Source: Arthrobacter alkaliphilus
GTDB taxonomy: Bacteria; Actinomycetota; Actinomycetes; Actinomycetales; Micrococcaceae
DNA: 64,000 nt
Reading direction: 5' to 3'
NCBI RefSeq assembly: GCF_021483235.1
Contig: NZ_JAKEEC010000008.1
Coordinates: 1-64,000 of the forward strand
Part shown: one piece after another, positions 9,801-17,269 of the stretch
Position numbering within the stretch: the first letter of the stretch is position 1
How the letters are laid out: each line of letters opens with the position of its first letter
Program-made: the position numbers and the translations under genes
The notes under the pieces: model-generated
Told to the model about the DNA's origin: nothing
Database searches by the model: none
The model's input: the letters and a program-made list of their open reading frames with translations, nothing else

Positions 9801-10505
9801 TGGGGCAGCAACCAGTCCGGACAACTGGGCAACGGCACCACCACGGATAGCAACGTTCCCGTCCAGGTCCAAGGCCTCACCGGCGCCTCCTCGGTATCTG
9901 CGAGTTACGGTACGGCCTACGCGGTCTTGGCCGACGGCACGCTCCGGGCCTGGGGCTACAACGGCTACGGCCAACTGGGCAATGGGGGCAAGGCGAACAG
10001 CAACATCCCGGTACAAGTCGCGGGACTCACCGGTGTCGCGTCACTCGCGGCCAACGGCGGCACTGCGTACGCGCTGTTGGGAAACGGCACGGTCTGGGCT
10101 TGGGGCTTCGGCGACTACGGCGAGATCGGCAACGGCGCCACCACCAGCAGGAGCACACCCGCCCAGGTCCAGGGCCTCACCGGCGCTACCAAGGTCATCG
10201 CAAGCGAAATCTCCGCCTACGCTTTGCTCGCTGACGGAACGGTCCGGGCGTGGGGCGGCAATTGGTACGGGCAGCTCGGGAATGGCACTACCACCAACAG
10301 CAGCACCCCGGTCCAAGTCCAAGGTCTCTCCGGAGCCCGCTCGATCGCCTGCAGCCTCTACGACACATTCGCCGTGCTCAGCGACGGAACGGTCCGTGCA
10401 TGGGGTTACAACATGCAGGGCCAACTCGGCAACGGCACCACGAACAGCAGCAACACACCGGTCCAGGTCCAGGGCCTCACCGGAGTGACGAGCCTGTGGT
10501 TGTAA
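6840..10505 (+). CDS. Giant secreted RCC1-repeat protein with three N-terminal RLLDTR modules
   Basis: About 1,221 aa (1,227 if ATG 6822 is used). A signal peptide comes first (RAWLRQ, then GVAAALGVLLVVSGVAV, cleavage near AHA). Three roughly 115-aa repeats follow, each containing RLLDTR, PDGTVSFQVGGV, VTFNLTVT, GFITAYASG and LIADVAGYYL; such modules are frequent in actinobacterial secreted proteins. From about residue 430 to the end are 16 RCC1-type blades of about 50-55 residues, each with an (V/L)RAWG.N..GQLGNGTT...TPVQVQGL core, enough for two seven-bladed propellers plus extra. No LPXTG, transmembrane tail or catalytic motif is visible, so it is probably released or held non-covalently and may bind a partner or surface. 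A 46-bp stretch is repeated exactly at 9057-9102 and 9222-9267, showing recent blade duplication. It lies on the opposite strand to its neighbours and between the 35-bp repeats. Confidence 0.9.
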   Translation: MGSLRAWLRQGAIGVAAALGVLLVVSGVAVPRAHAAITGGSATAPVAVVGSSAPPTAAGAFIPISPVRLLDTRPSAPVGPDGTVSFQVGGVNGIPATPAAVTFNLTVTAPQSFGFITAYASGTTRANSSNVNFAEGQTVPNSVTVPVGADGKVTLFNRSSGTTQLIADVSGYYLPGTPTVPGAFAPIAPARLLDTRGSTPAGPDGTVSFQVAGLKGIPATISAVTFNLTVTSPASFGFITAYASGTLRPNSSNINFAKDQTVPNSVTVPVGADGKVALFNRSDGATQLIADVAGYYLAGSASAPGAFVPVNPARLLDTRGSAPAGPDGTVSFRVGGVNGIPAGVAAAVFNLTVTGPQSFGFVTAYASGSSRPDASNVNFAGGQTVPGAVTVPVGADGKISLFNRSDGATQLIADVAGYFLAGPSSSSSVTWGDNQSSQLGNGSTPYLATPAAVVGLPGVKAVTGDGSTSYALLADGTVRAWGSNAVGQLGDGTTADSGTPIQVQGLSGVTAVTTNGRTAYALLGDGTVRAWGESASGQLGSGVTTSSTPVPIQGLSGVASVTATYYGAYAVLTDGTVRSWGANFTGQLGNGTTGSASSTPVQVSGLTGVRSITASDFSAYALLTDGTVRAWGDNSGGQLGSGTSATTSNTPVQVQGLGGVTSIAASNSNAYALLADMTVRAWGHNDAGQLGNGSTSDSYTPVRVQGLGNASSISASKATAYAVLGDGTARAWGLNQSGQLGNGTTTNSTTPVQVTGLSGAVTITADKGNSTSAVAYAVLLDGTVRAWGLNPSGQLGNGTTTNSTTPVQVSGLAGATSITVARGTAFVLLGDGTIRAWGDNYNHQLGITATTAFSNVPVGISGLSGTVMAAQGMNSKYAALVNGTVWGWGGNGFGQLGNGTTTDSSTPVQVTGLSGAVSITASGSTAYALLGDGTVWAWGDNSTGQLGNGSTVNSSTPVQVAGLGRATGIAANGGTAYAVLSDGTVRAWGSNQSGQLGNGTTTDSNVPVQVQGLTGASSVSASYGTAYAVLADGTLRAWGYNGYGQLGNGGKANSNIPVQVAGLTGVASLAANGGTAYALLGNGTVWAWGFGDYGEIGNGATTSRSTPAQVQGLTGATKVIASEISAYALLADGTVRAWGGNWYGQLGNGTTTNSSTPVQVQGLSGARSIACSLYDTFAVLSDGTVRAWGYNMQGQLGNGTTNSSNTPVQVQGLTGVTSLWL

Positions 10506-10524
10506 GCCCGCGGAGCTGCGAAAG

Positions 10525-10559
10525 CTAGTGCTTCGCCGAGACGTCCTGCGATATCGCCC
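10525..10559. repeat. 35-bp direct repeat, right copy (3' end of the IclR gene)
   Basis: Perfect match to 6686-6720, same orientation. Here it forms the genuine 3' end of the IclR regulator gene, starting at its stop codon (CTA on the + strand). It begins 20 bp past the stop codon of the RCC1-repeat gene. It would be the site regenerated on insertion, leaving the regulator intact. Confidence 0.9.
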
Positions 10560-11334
10560 GCGCGGTCTTTACGATCTGTTCCCTGACCGATTCGAGGTAG
10601 GATGCCGGATCGGGCTGCGCGGCGACGTTTTGGGCCTGAAGGGAGACGTTGACGGCGGCAGCCACATGGCCCGCGTTGTGGTTCCAGACCGGGGCAGCCA
10701 CGGACATGAGCCCGAGTTCCAGCTCCTGGTCCAGAAGGCACCAGCCCTGTGCACGCACCCGATCCAGCTCAGCAACCAGCTCTTCCCGGGACGTCAGCGT
10801 TCGCGGGGTCAGGGCTTTGAGCTCCACCGACGCGAGGTACTCTTCCAGTTTCTGCGGCGTCAGGCCGGCTAGAAGGACCCGGCCCATGGACGTGGCGTAG
10901 GCGGGGAAGCGCGTGCCCACCGAGATCCCGACCGTCATGATCCGGCGCGTGGCCACACGGGCCACATAGAAAATGTCGCTGCCGTCCAATACCGCGGCCG
11001 ACGTCGATTCCCCCAGTTTCAGGGAAAGCTCTTCAAGGTGCGGCTGTGCGAGCTGGGGCAGGGACAACGCCGACAGGTACGAATAGCCAAGCTGCAGGAC
11101 CATCGCCGTAAGGGCGAAGGTCTTGCCATCCGTGCGGACATAACCCAGTTCCACCAGGGTGTGGAGGAACCGCCGCGCCGTGGCACGCGTCAGGTTGGTA
11201 CGGGCCGCCACCTCGCTGAGCGTCATGACCGGGTTGGCCGCGTTGAAAGCACGGATCACGGACAATCCGCGCGCCAGCGATTGCACGTACTGGTCACTGG
11301 CCTGGGGCGCTCCGGCTACTGCTGCGTCGGTCAT
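10525..11334 (-). CDS. pcaR: IclR-family regulator of the protocatechuate operon (PcaR/PcaU-like)
   Basis: 269 aa from MTDAAVAGAP. N-terminal winged helix (QSLARGLSVIRAFN, then MTLSEVAARTNLTRATARRFLHTLVELGYV) and C-terminal IclR effector domain (ATSMGRVLLAGL, ELELGLMSVAAPVWN). The combination SLARGLxVIxAF with LTRATARRFLxTL is typical of the PcaR/PobR/PcaU group that senses beta-ketoadipate-pathway intermediates, and the gene directly follows pcaJ. It probably controls the aroE-qsuB-pca operon through repeats near 21091-21124. The frame is open 21 codons further upstream, but ATG 11334 has an AGGA element about 9 bases ahead and matches family length. Its last codons are duplicated at 6686. 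Confidence 0.88.
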   Translation of the reverse strand: MTDAAVAGAPQASDQYVQSLARGLSVIRAFNAANPVMTLSEVAARTNLTRATARRFLHTLVELGYVRTDGKTFALTAMVLQLGYSYLSALSLPQLAQPHLEELSLKLGESTSAAVLDGSDIFYVARVATRRIMTVGISVGTRFPAYATSMGRVLLAGLTPQKLEEYLASVELKALTPRTLTSREELVAELDRVRAQGWCLLDQELELGLMSVAAPVWNHNAGHVAAAVNVSLQAQNVAAQPDPASYLESVREQIVKTARAISQDVSAKH

Positions 11335-11351
11335 GGTTACCAATCCTATTG

Positions 11352-11414
11352 GCGCGAACTGGCAGCACTTGCCCTGTGAATTGCTTTCAGAGGGCATCTG
11401 CTGCCAGTTCGCGC
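11352..11414. promoter_or_regulatory. 16-bp perfect inverted repeat between pcaJ and pcaR
   Basis: The arm at 11352-11367 (GCGCGAACTGGCAGCA) is exactly complementary to 11399-11414, with a 31-base loop. It fills most of the gap between the pcaJ stop and the pcaR start and ends 17 bases before the pcaR ATG. There is no T-run, so it is not a classical Rho-independent terminator. It could slow read-through, protect the upstream mRNA from 3' decay, or be a regulator site. Confidence 0.6.
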
Positions 11415-11420
11415 TTCCAT

Positions 11421-12107
11421 TTAGACGCCGACGACGGCGCCGGCCGCCTTCTCCTCGAACGGCACCAGGGGGAACGGAACCAGGGCCTGGAGTTCTTCGA
11501 AGGTGAGGCCGAACGTCTCACGCACCTGCACGCCGTCGGGCCCTATCAGGAAGACCGCCTTGTCCGTGTACACGCGGGTCACGCAGCCCACGCCGGTGAG
11601 GGGGTAGCTGCAGGTTTCGACGAGCTTGGACGCACCGTCGCGGGTCAGGAGCGTCATCATGACGAACACGTCCTTGGCGCCGGTGGCCAGGTCCATTGCC
11701 CCGCCGACGGCCGGGATCGCGCCAGGCGCACCGGTGTGCCAGTTGGCGAGGTCGCCCGTGGCGGATACTTGGAAAGCGCCGAGCACGCAGATGTCCAGGT
11801 GGCCCCCGCGCATGATCGCGAAGGAATCGGCGTGGTGGAAATAGGATGCTCCAGGGAGCTCGGTCACCGGGATCTTGCCCGCGTTGATGAGGTCGTCGTC
11901 AATCTCATCGCCCTTCGCCTCCGGGCCCATGCCGAGCATGCCGTTCTCCGTGTGGAGCGTGATGTTCTGCTCTTCCGTGAGGTAGTTGGAGACGAGCGTG
12001 GGCTGGCCGATGCCGAGGTTCACGAACGAACCGGGCGCGATGTCGCGCGCCACGAGGGCGGCGAGGTCGTTACGGCCCAAGGGAGTTGCTGAGGTCTGGA
12101 TGCTCAT
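11421..12107 (-). CDS. pcaJ: 3-oxoadipate CoA-transferase subunit B
   Basis: 228 aa. Moves CoA from succinyl-CoA to beta-ketoadipate, the penultimate step of the pathway, as a complex with PcaI. Family hallmarks are APGSFVNLGIGQPTLVSNYL near the N-terminus and HTENGMLGMGP (about residues 51-61), which contains the catalytic Glu that forms the CoA thioester. GGHLDICVLGAFQVSATGDLANW and the C-terminal VRETFGLTFEEL also fit. It starts one base after the pcaI stop. Last enzyme gene of the operon before pcaR. Confidence 0.95.
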   Translation of the reverse strand: MSIQTSATPLGRNDLAALVARDIAPGSFVNLGIGQPTLVSNYLTEEQNITLHTENGMLGMGPEAKGDEIDDDLINAGKIPVTELPGASYFHHADSFAIMRGGHLDICVLGAFQVSATGDLANWHTGAPGAIPAVGGAMDLATGAKDVFVMMTLLTRDGASKLVETCSYPLTGVGCVTRVYTDKAVFLIGPDGVQVRETFGLTFEELQALVPFPLVPFEEKAAGAVVGV

Positions 12108-12108
12108 A

Positions 12109-12768
12109 TCAGGCCACCTTTACGATGCTGTTGACGTAGATCCCGGGAGTCACCACGTTCTCCGGGTCCAAGGCGCCGGTCGGAACGATCTCCGACACCT
12201 GGACAATGGTGTGCTTGGCCGCGGCCGCCATGATGGGCCCGAAGTTCCGGGCCGTCTTGCGGTAGACGAGGTTGCCCTTGCCGTCGGCCTTGAGTGCCTT
12301 GATCAGCGCGATGTCCGCGTGGATGGGTGTCTCGAACACTTGGCCGCGTCCGTCGATGATGCGGGTTTCCTTGCCCTCGGCGAGCATGGTGCCGTAGCCG
12401 GTGGGGGTGAAAAACCCGCCGATGCCGGCCCCGGCAGCGCGGATGCGTTCGGCCAGGTTGCCTTGCGGAACGAGCTCAAGCTCGATTTCCCCGGCCTTGA
12501 ACTTTGCATCAAAGTGCCAGGAATCCGATTGGCGCGGGAAGGAGCAGATCATCTTGCGGACCCGGCCTTCCTTGATCAGCAGCGCGAGCCCCTGGTCGCC
12601 CTGGCCGGCGTTGTTGTTCACCACGGTGAGGTCGGTGGCGCCGGAATCGAGCAGCGCGTCGATGAGTTCGAACGGCTGGCCCGCGTTTCCGAAGCCTCCG
12701 ATCATCACGGTGGAGCCGTCCTTGACGGCGGCAACTGCTTCGCCAACAGTGTCAATGAATTGCAGCAT
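12109..12768 (-). CDS. pcaI: 3-oxoadipate CoA-transferase subunit A
   Basis: 219 aa from MLQFIDTVGEAV. Partner of PcaJ. Shows the class I CoA-transferase alpha features DGSTVMIGGFGNAGQP near the N-terminus, DLTVVNNNAGQGDQGLALLIKEGRVRK, and ELVPQGNLAERIRAAGAGIGGFFTPTGYGT. The frame is open for 74 codons upstream, but that overlaps the thiolase gene; ATG 12768 has GAGG seven bases ahead and sits two bases after the thiolase stop. The C-terminus (GIYVNSIVKVA) is normal for the family. Confidence 0.95.
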   Translation of the reverse strand: MLQFIDTVGEAVAAVKDGSTVMIGGFGNAGQPFELIDALLDSGATDLTVVNNNAGQGDQGLALLIKEGRVRKMICSFPRQSDSWHFDAKFKAGEIELELVPQGNLAERIRAAGAGIGGFFTPTGYGTMLAEGKETRIIDGRGQVFETPIHADIALIKALKADGKGNLVYRKTARNFGPIMAAAAKHTIVQVSEIVPTGALDPENVVTPGIYVNSIVKVA

Positions 12769-12770
12769 TC

Positions 12771-13994
12771 CTAGGCCTCTTTCCCGGCTACGCCGGCAGT
12801 CACGTTTTCCAGCACTACGGCCAGGCCCTGTCCGACGCCGATGCAAATCGCCGCGACACCCCAGCGCTGGCCCGAAGCTTGCAGGCTGCGGGCCAGGGTC
12901 CCCAGGATCCGGGTGCCGGAGGCGCCCAGCGGATGTCCCATCGCGATTGCCCCGCCGTGGCGGTTCACGATGGACGGGTCGATCCCCCACGCATCGATGC
13001 AGGCCAGGGACTGCGCGGCAAAAGCTTCGTTAAGTTCGACGGCGCCCACCTGCTCCCAGCCGATGCCCGCTTTCGCGAGGGCCTTGTTCGCTGCCTCTAC
13101 CGGGGCGTAGCCGAAGAATTGCGGATCGTTGCCGTGCGCCCCGCGCCCCGCAATGCGGGCCAGCGGATCCAGCCCGAGCAGCCCGGCCGCGGCCTCGGAT
13201 CCGATCCAGGCCGCGGAGGCGCCGTCGGACAGCGGCGATGCGTTGCCCGCGGTGACGGTTCCGCCTTCCAAACCTGAGGACTCAGGCCGGAATACGGTCT
13301 TGAGCCCGGCGAGCTTCGCCGCCGTCGAACCCGCCCGGATGCCTTCATCCCGGACCAGTTCCGTGCCTGGAACCTGGGTCACCAAAGAATCGTAGAAGCC
13401 CTCGTCCCAGGCAGCCGCAGCTAGGTTGTGCGAGGCCGCCGCGAATTCGTCCTGCCGCTCCCGGGTGATTCCGTATTTCTCGCGCAGGCGTTCGGTGGCT
13501 TCACCCAGGGAGACCGTCCACTCCGTCGGCATGGCCGGGTTGACCAGGCGCCAGCCCAGCGTGGTGGAAGCCAGCGTCATGTCACCGGCAGGGTACGGCT
13601 TGGACGTCTTGGGCAATACCCACGGGGCGCGGGACATGGACTCGACCCCGCCCACCAGCATCAGCTCGGCGTCGCCCGCGTTGATCTGCCGCGAGGCAAT
13701 GATCGCGGCATCGAGCGACGAACCGCAAAGGCGGTTCACCGTGGTGCCCGGGATCGATGTCGGAAGCCCTGCGAGCAAGGTGGCCATGCGGGCGACGTTC
13801 CGGTTTTCCTCGCCGGCACCATTCGCGTTCCCGAACACCACCTCGTCGATCCGCTCGACATCGAGCGCCGGTGCGCGCTTCACGGCTTCACGCACCACGT
13901 GGGCCGCGAGGTCGTCGGGCCTTACCCCGGCGAGGCCGGAGCCGAATTTTCCAAAAGGGGTGCGCACGGCGTCGTACACATACGCCTGGTTCAT
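12771..13994 (-). CDS. pcaF: 3-oxoadipyl-CoA thiolase
   Basis: 407 aa. Splits beta-ketoadipyl-CoA into acetyl-CoA and succinyl-CoA, the last step of the pathway. Thiolase hallmarks: the active-site Cys in VNRLCGSSLDAA (about residue 90), NRHGGAIAMGHPLGASG near the end, and the second Cys in AAICIGVGQGLA. The N-terminus AYVYDAVRTPFGKFGSGLAGVRPDDLAA fits the PcaF group. It is a generic thiolase by fold; the assignment to beta-ketoadipate rests on the neighbours pcaC and pcaI. Confidence 0.93.
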   Translation of the reverse strand: MNQAYVYDAVRTPFGKFGSGLAGVRPDDLAAHVVREAVKRAPALDVERIDEVVFGNANGAGEENRNVARMATLLAGLPTSIPGTTVNRLCGSSLDAAIIASRQINAGDAELMLVGGVESMSRAPWVLPKTSKPYPAGDMTLASTTLGWRLVNPAMPTEWTVSLGEATERLREKYGITRERQDEFAAASHNLAAAAWDEGFYDSLVTQVPGTELVRDEGIRAGSTAAKLAGLKTVFRPESSGLEGGTVTAGNASPLSDGASAAWIGSEAAAGLLGLDPLARIAGRGAHGNDPQFFGYAPVEAANKALAKAGIGWEQVGAVELNEAFAAQSLACIDAWGIDPSIVNRHGGAIAMGHPLGASGTRILGTLARSLQASGQRWGVAAICIGVGQGLAVVLENVTAGVAGKEA

Positions 13995-14020
13995 AGGTTC
14001 CTCGAATTCTGTGGTGGGGG

Positions 14021-14458
14021 CTACTCGGGCTGGCGGGCGGCTCTGTCGAGTTCGGCGAAAACGCCCTGCGCTGTCTTGAATGCTGTGTTGGCGGAGGGGA
14101 CTCCGCAGTAGATGGCGGTCTGCAGCAGGATTTCCTTGATCTCGTCCCTGCTCAGCCCGTTCGTGAGGGCCGCACGGATGTGCATGGCCAGTTCTTCCCA
14201 GTGCCCATGCGCCACCATCGCTGTGATGGTGACGGCGGAACGCATCCGCCGGTCGATTCCGGGCCGGGTCCAGATCCCGCCCCAGGCGATCCGGGTGATC
14301 ATGTCCTGGAAGTCGTCGGTGAATTCGTCCTTGTTCGCGTTGGCGCGGTCCACGTGCGCGTCGCCGAGCACTTCGCGGCGGACCGCCATCCCGGCGTCGT
14401 AGATTTCCTGCGACGTAGCGTCCCGCTGGACGGCACCGTGCTTGGGATCAGTGCTCAT
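14021..14458 (-). CDS. pcaC: 4-carboxymuconolactone decarboxylase
   Basis: 145 aa. Converts gamma-carboxymuconolactone to beta-ketoadipate enol-lactone. The sequence fits the CMD/AhpD-like fold: DAGMAVRREVLGDAHVDRA, then DMITRIAWGGIWTRPGIDRRMRSAVTITAMVAHGHWEELAMHI and ILLQTAIYCGVPSANTAFKTA. It is a separate gene; in many actinobacteria pcaD and pcaC are fused as pcaL, so their separation here is worth noting. Overlaps the end of pcaD by four bases (ATGA). Confidence 0.95.
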   Translation of the reverse strand: MSTDPKHGAVQRDATSQEIYDAGMAVRREVLGDAHVDRANANKDEFTDDFQDMITRIAWGGIWTRPGIDRRMRSAVTITAMVAHGHWEELAMHIRAALTNGLSRDEIKEILLQTAIYCGVPSANTAFKTAQGVFAELDRAARQPE

Positions 14459-15270
14459 TTTCCGGCCTCCTTCATGAACGTGCGCATGAGGTCCGCGACG
14501 ACGGCTGGTGCCTCCGCGGGCGCAAGGTGCCCGACGCCGTCGAGCGCTACGGAAACGGCGCTGCCGCCACCGGAGTTGAATCTGGAGTTGATGCCTTTCG
14601 CGATTTCTTCAGCGAACGACGGCGGCGCAACAGTGTCCTCGACGCCGGCCAGTGCCTGCGTGGGGACGGTGATGCTGCCGAGCTCGGCGCGGACGTCGAA
14701 GCCCGCGAGGGCCTCGCAGCAGAAGGCGTAGCTGAAGCGGTCGGCGTCGCGCAGGGAATGCAGGAGGCGGCTGCTTACCGCCGGCTGGCGGTCCATGAAA
14801 CCGGGAGCGAACCAACGCTGCGCGGAGCCTTGGATCATCACCGCGGTTCCTTGTGCACGAACCGTTTCAGCGCGTTCCAGCCATCCCTCCGGAGTGCCGA
14901 TCTTCGCACCGGTGCATTGCACGGACAGGGACTTGAGCCGTTCTCCGTGCTTGATGCCCAGTTGCAGTCCGATGGCCCCGCCCAACGAAACTCCTGCGTA
15001 GTCGAACACGGCACCCGGCACGATCGAATCCACCAGGTCCACCACCGCGTCGGCCAACTCGGCGACGCTGAACGTTTCGGAGGCCGCGGGCGAGACGCCG
15101 TGGCCGGGCAGGTCCCAGCCCACGACGTCGAACTCGTTGCCGAGCAGGGCCGCTGCTTCGGTCCAGAGCACCGTGGATGTTCCGAGCGAATTCCCCACCA
15201 CCAGGAGCGGCTTCTCCCCGAGGGTCCGCTGCGGGGACAGCAGCACGGCCTTGATGCTTGGCTTAGCCAC
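14455..15270 (-). CDS. pcaD: 3-oxoadipate enol-lactonase (alpha/beta hydrolase)
   Basis: 271 aa starting at GTG 15270 (AAAGGAG eight bases ahead). Hydrolyses beta-ketoadipate enol-lactone. Alpha/beta-hydrolase features: VVGNSLGTSTVLW (oxyanion region), VVGWDLPGHGVS, the nucleophile elbow GVSLGG with Ser95, catalytic Asp212 in LAGVEDTVAPP and His248 in LDGVGHLAP. The frame runs open a long way upstream but through pcaB, so the GTG is the sensible start; it overlaps the pcaB stop by eight bases. One codon cluster near the C-terminus (INSRFNSGGGS) is a small insertion compared with shorter homologues. Confidence 0.94.
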   Translation of the reverse strand: MAKPSIKAVLLSPQRTLGEKPLLVVGNSLGTSTVLWTEAAALLGNEFDVVGWDLPGHGVSPAASETFSVAELADAVVDLVDSIVPGAVFDYAGVSLGGAIGLQLGIKHGERLKSLSVQCTGAKIGTPEGWLERAETVRAQGTAVMIQGSAQRWFAPGFMDRQPAVSSRLLHSLRDADRFSYAFCCEALAGFDVRAELGSITVPTQALAGVEDTVAPPSFAEEIAKGINSRFNSGGGSAVSVALDGVGHLAPAEAPAVVADLMRTFMKEAGK

Positions 15271-16687
15271 GATCGGCTCCTTTCGGATGGGTGGATGTGA
15301 ATTCGGGGTACGCAGCGAGGATGCGACGGCTGATCTCGGCGGCCTCGCCCACGTAGTTCGCGGGGTCCAGCCGCGCCGCGAGTTCCTCATCGGAGAGCTT
15401 GCTGGCCGGAACGGCTTCGCGGAGGAGCTTGGCGTAGATCCGGGCCTGTTCCGCGACGGGCGCCTGCAGGGTCTCGTCGACGATTGATTGCAGCTTGGCC
15501 TTCGCATCGGTCCTGTCTTCGCCCAGGAGCGGAGCAACGGAGGATGCCACCGCTTCGCTGAGGAGCAACGGCCCGGAGATTTCCAGGTTGCGGCGCATGG
15601 CTTCGGGGAAGACACAGAGTCCTTCGGCGAGCTCGCGCAGCTGGGTGGCGGCGCCGAGTGCGAGCCGAAGCAAACCCCGGAGGGCGGGCCATTCGCTGTG
15701 CCAGGCGCCGTCCGGGCGTTCGTCGTTGAAGTTCGCGGCGGCAAGGTGCAGTTGCGCGGCCAAACCAGGGGCCTGGAGCGCAGCGCTGCGGACCAGCACG
15801 GACAACACGGGATTCTGCTTGTGCGGCATGGCCGAAGAGACACCCCGGCCGGCAGCAAGGGGCTCGCCCAGCTCGGCAACCTCGGGGCGGCTGAGGAACA
15901 GCAGGTCAGAGGCCATCTTGCCGAAGGAGTCTGTCAGGGATGCCAGCGCGTCGCCGAGCCCAGTGACGGGGACGCGGTTGGTGTGCCACGGAGCCGGAGC
16001 GGGAGCCAGGCCCAGCTTCCCGGCCAAGGCATCGGCCAACGCAAAGGGGTTCGACGACGAGCCTTCCGTGAGTACGGTGCCGGCAGCGAGGGTGCCGCTG
16101 GCCCCGCCGAACTGCACAGGCAACTCCAGCGATTCAAGGCGGCGGGCCGCAGCTGCCACTCCGTGGAACCACTGCGCCGCCTTGAGCCCGAACGTGAACG
16201 GAAGCGCATGCCGCGTCAGGCTCCTGCCCACGCACAGCGTGTCCGCATGCTGCTCCGCAAGGGCGGCGAGCGCCGCCGTCGTACCTCTTACTTCGGCGAG
16301 AAGCACGGAAACCACGCGGTGCGCGAGCAGCATCAAGGCAGAGTCCAGGACGTCCTGGCTGGTCAGGGAGGTGTGCACGGCGGCAAGCGCGCCGGCATCC
16401 AATCCCCTGACCCTGCCCCGGAGGTCCGCGAGCAGCGGGATGACCGGGTTGGCGCCGCCTTGTGCGCGTTCGGCGATGGAAGCGGCGTCGTAGGCCCAAG
16501 GTTCAGCGGCCTCGGCGACGACGGCGGCGGAACCGGCGGGCGCGAATCCGGCCTCTTCGAGCACGGATGCCCAGCCGGCCTCGACGTCGAGGATGGCCGC
16601 GATCACCGCACGGTCACCCGTCAGCGCCACCACGGCGGGCGACGCCGACACCGGGCTGAGCAGCCCGAAATCGCCGTCGCCACTCAC
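15263..16687 (-). CDS. pcaB: 3-carboxy-cis,cis-muconate cycloisomerase
   Basis: 474 aa. Cyclises 3-carboxymuconate to gamma-carboxymuconolactone. It belongs to the fumarase/aspartase superfamily: TSLTSQDVLDSALMLL, the region GASGTLAAG, and the signature SSAMPHKQNPVLSVL (about residues 286-300) with its catalytic Ser loop. It overlaps pcaG by four bases upstream and pcaD by eight downstream. The C-terminal tail of about 25 residues (YPEFTSTHPKGADRG) is a little longer than usual. Confidence 0.95.
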   Translation of the reverse strand: MSGDGDFGLLSPVSASPAVVALTGDRAVIAAILDVEAGWASVLEEAGFAPAGSAAVVAEAAEPWAYDAASIAERAQGGANPVIPLLADLRGRVRGLDAGALAAVHTSLTSQDVLDSALMLLAHRVVSVLLAEVRGTTAALAALAEQHADTLCVGRSLTRHALPFTFGLKAAQWFHGVAAAARRLESLELPVQFGGASGTLAAGTVLTEGSSSNPFALADALAGKLGLAPAPAPWHTNRVPVTGLGDALASLTDSFGKMASDLLFLSRPEVAELGEPLAAGRGVSSAMPHKQNPVLSVLVRSAALQAPGLAAQLHLAAANFNDERPDGAWHSEWPALRGLLRLALGAATQLRELAEGLCVFPEAMRRNLEISGPLLLSEAVASSVAPLLGEDRTDAKAKLQSIVDETLQAPVAEQARIYAKLLREAVPASKLSDEELAARLDPANYVGEAAEISRRILAAYPEFTSTHPKGADRG

Positions 16688-17265
16688 TGGGAGGCGCCTT
16701 CGAAGTCCAAGAACACGGTCTCGTTCTCGCCCTGCAGCCGCAGATCCCAGGTGAGGCCGCCATCCGCGTCGCGGCGGGCGATCAAGGTGCTGCGGCGCTC
16801 GGGGTCAAGGGAGCTGAGCAGCGGATCGGCGGCGAGCGCTTCCTCGTTTTCCGGCAAGTAGATGCGGGTGAACAGGCGGTTCATGAGGCCGCGGGCAAAG
16901 ACGGCCACGGAGATGAAGGGGGCAGCAGCCGGCTTTCCCGGGAGGGGCTCGGTGGGACCGGGGTTGACCGTCGTGAAGGTAAAAACGCCCGTATTGCCCA
17001 CGGCGGCGCGGCCCCAACCGGTGAAGGTATAGCCGTCGCGCACCAGGGAGCCGGTGCGCTGGACCACGTTGCCTTCGGAGTCGGGCTGCCAGATCTCCAG
17101 GATGGCGTCCGGGATGGGTTCGCCGGCGCCGTCGTACACGGTTCCCTGGAGGCGGATGCTTCCGGCACTTCCCGGAGCAAGGAGCTCGTTGTCCTTGTCA
17201 AAGGGAAGTGCGTAGCCGAAGAACGGGCCAACGGTCTGCCCTGGTGTGGGTGTCAGCTTGCTCAT
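16684..17265 (-). CDS. pcaG: Protocatechuate 3,4-dioxygenase alpha subunit
   Basis: 193 aa from MSKLTPTPGQT, preceded by GAGGAG seven bases upstream; a start ten codons further up is less likely. Non-catalytic subunit of the intradiol dioxygenase that opens protocatechuate. Shows TPGQTVGPFFGYAL, IRLQGTVYDGAGEPIPDAILEIWQPD, and the C-terminal RRDADGGLTWDLRLQGENETVFLDF. It lies four bases after the stop of pcaH, the usual beta-alpha order. Confidence 0.95.
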   Translation of the reverse strand: MSKLTPTPGQTVGPFFGYALPFDKDNELLAPGSAGSIRLQGTVYDGAGEPIPDAILEIWQPDSEGNVVQRTGSLVRDGYTFTGWGRAAVGNTGVFTFTTVNPGPTEPLPGKPAAAPFISVAVFARGLMNRLFTRIYLPENEEALAADPLLSSLDPERRSTLIARRDADGGLTWDLRLQGENETVFLDFEGASQ

Positions 17266-17269
17266 GTCC

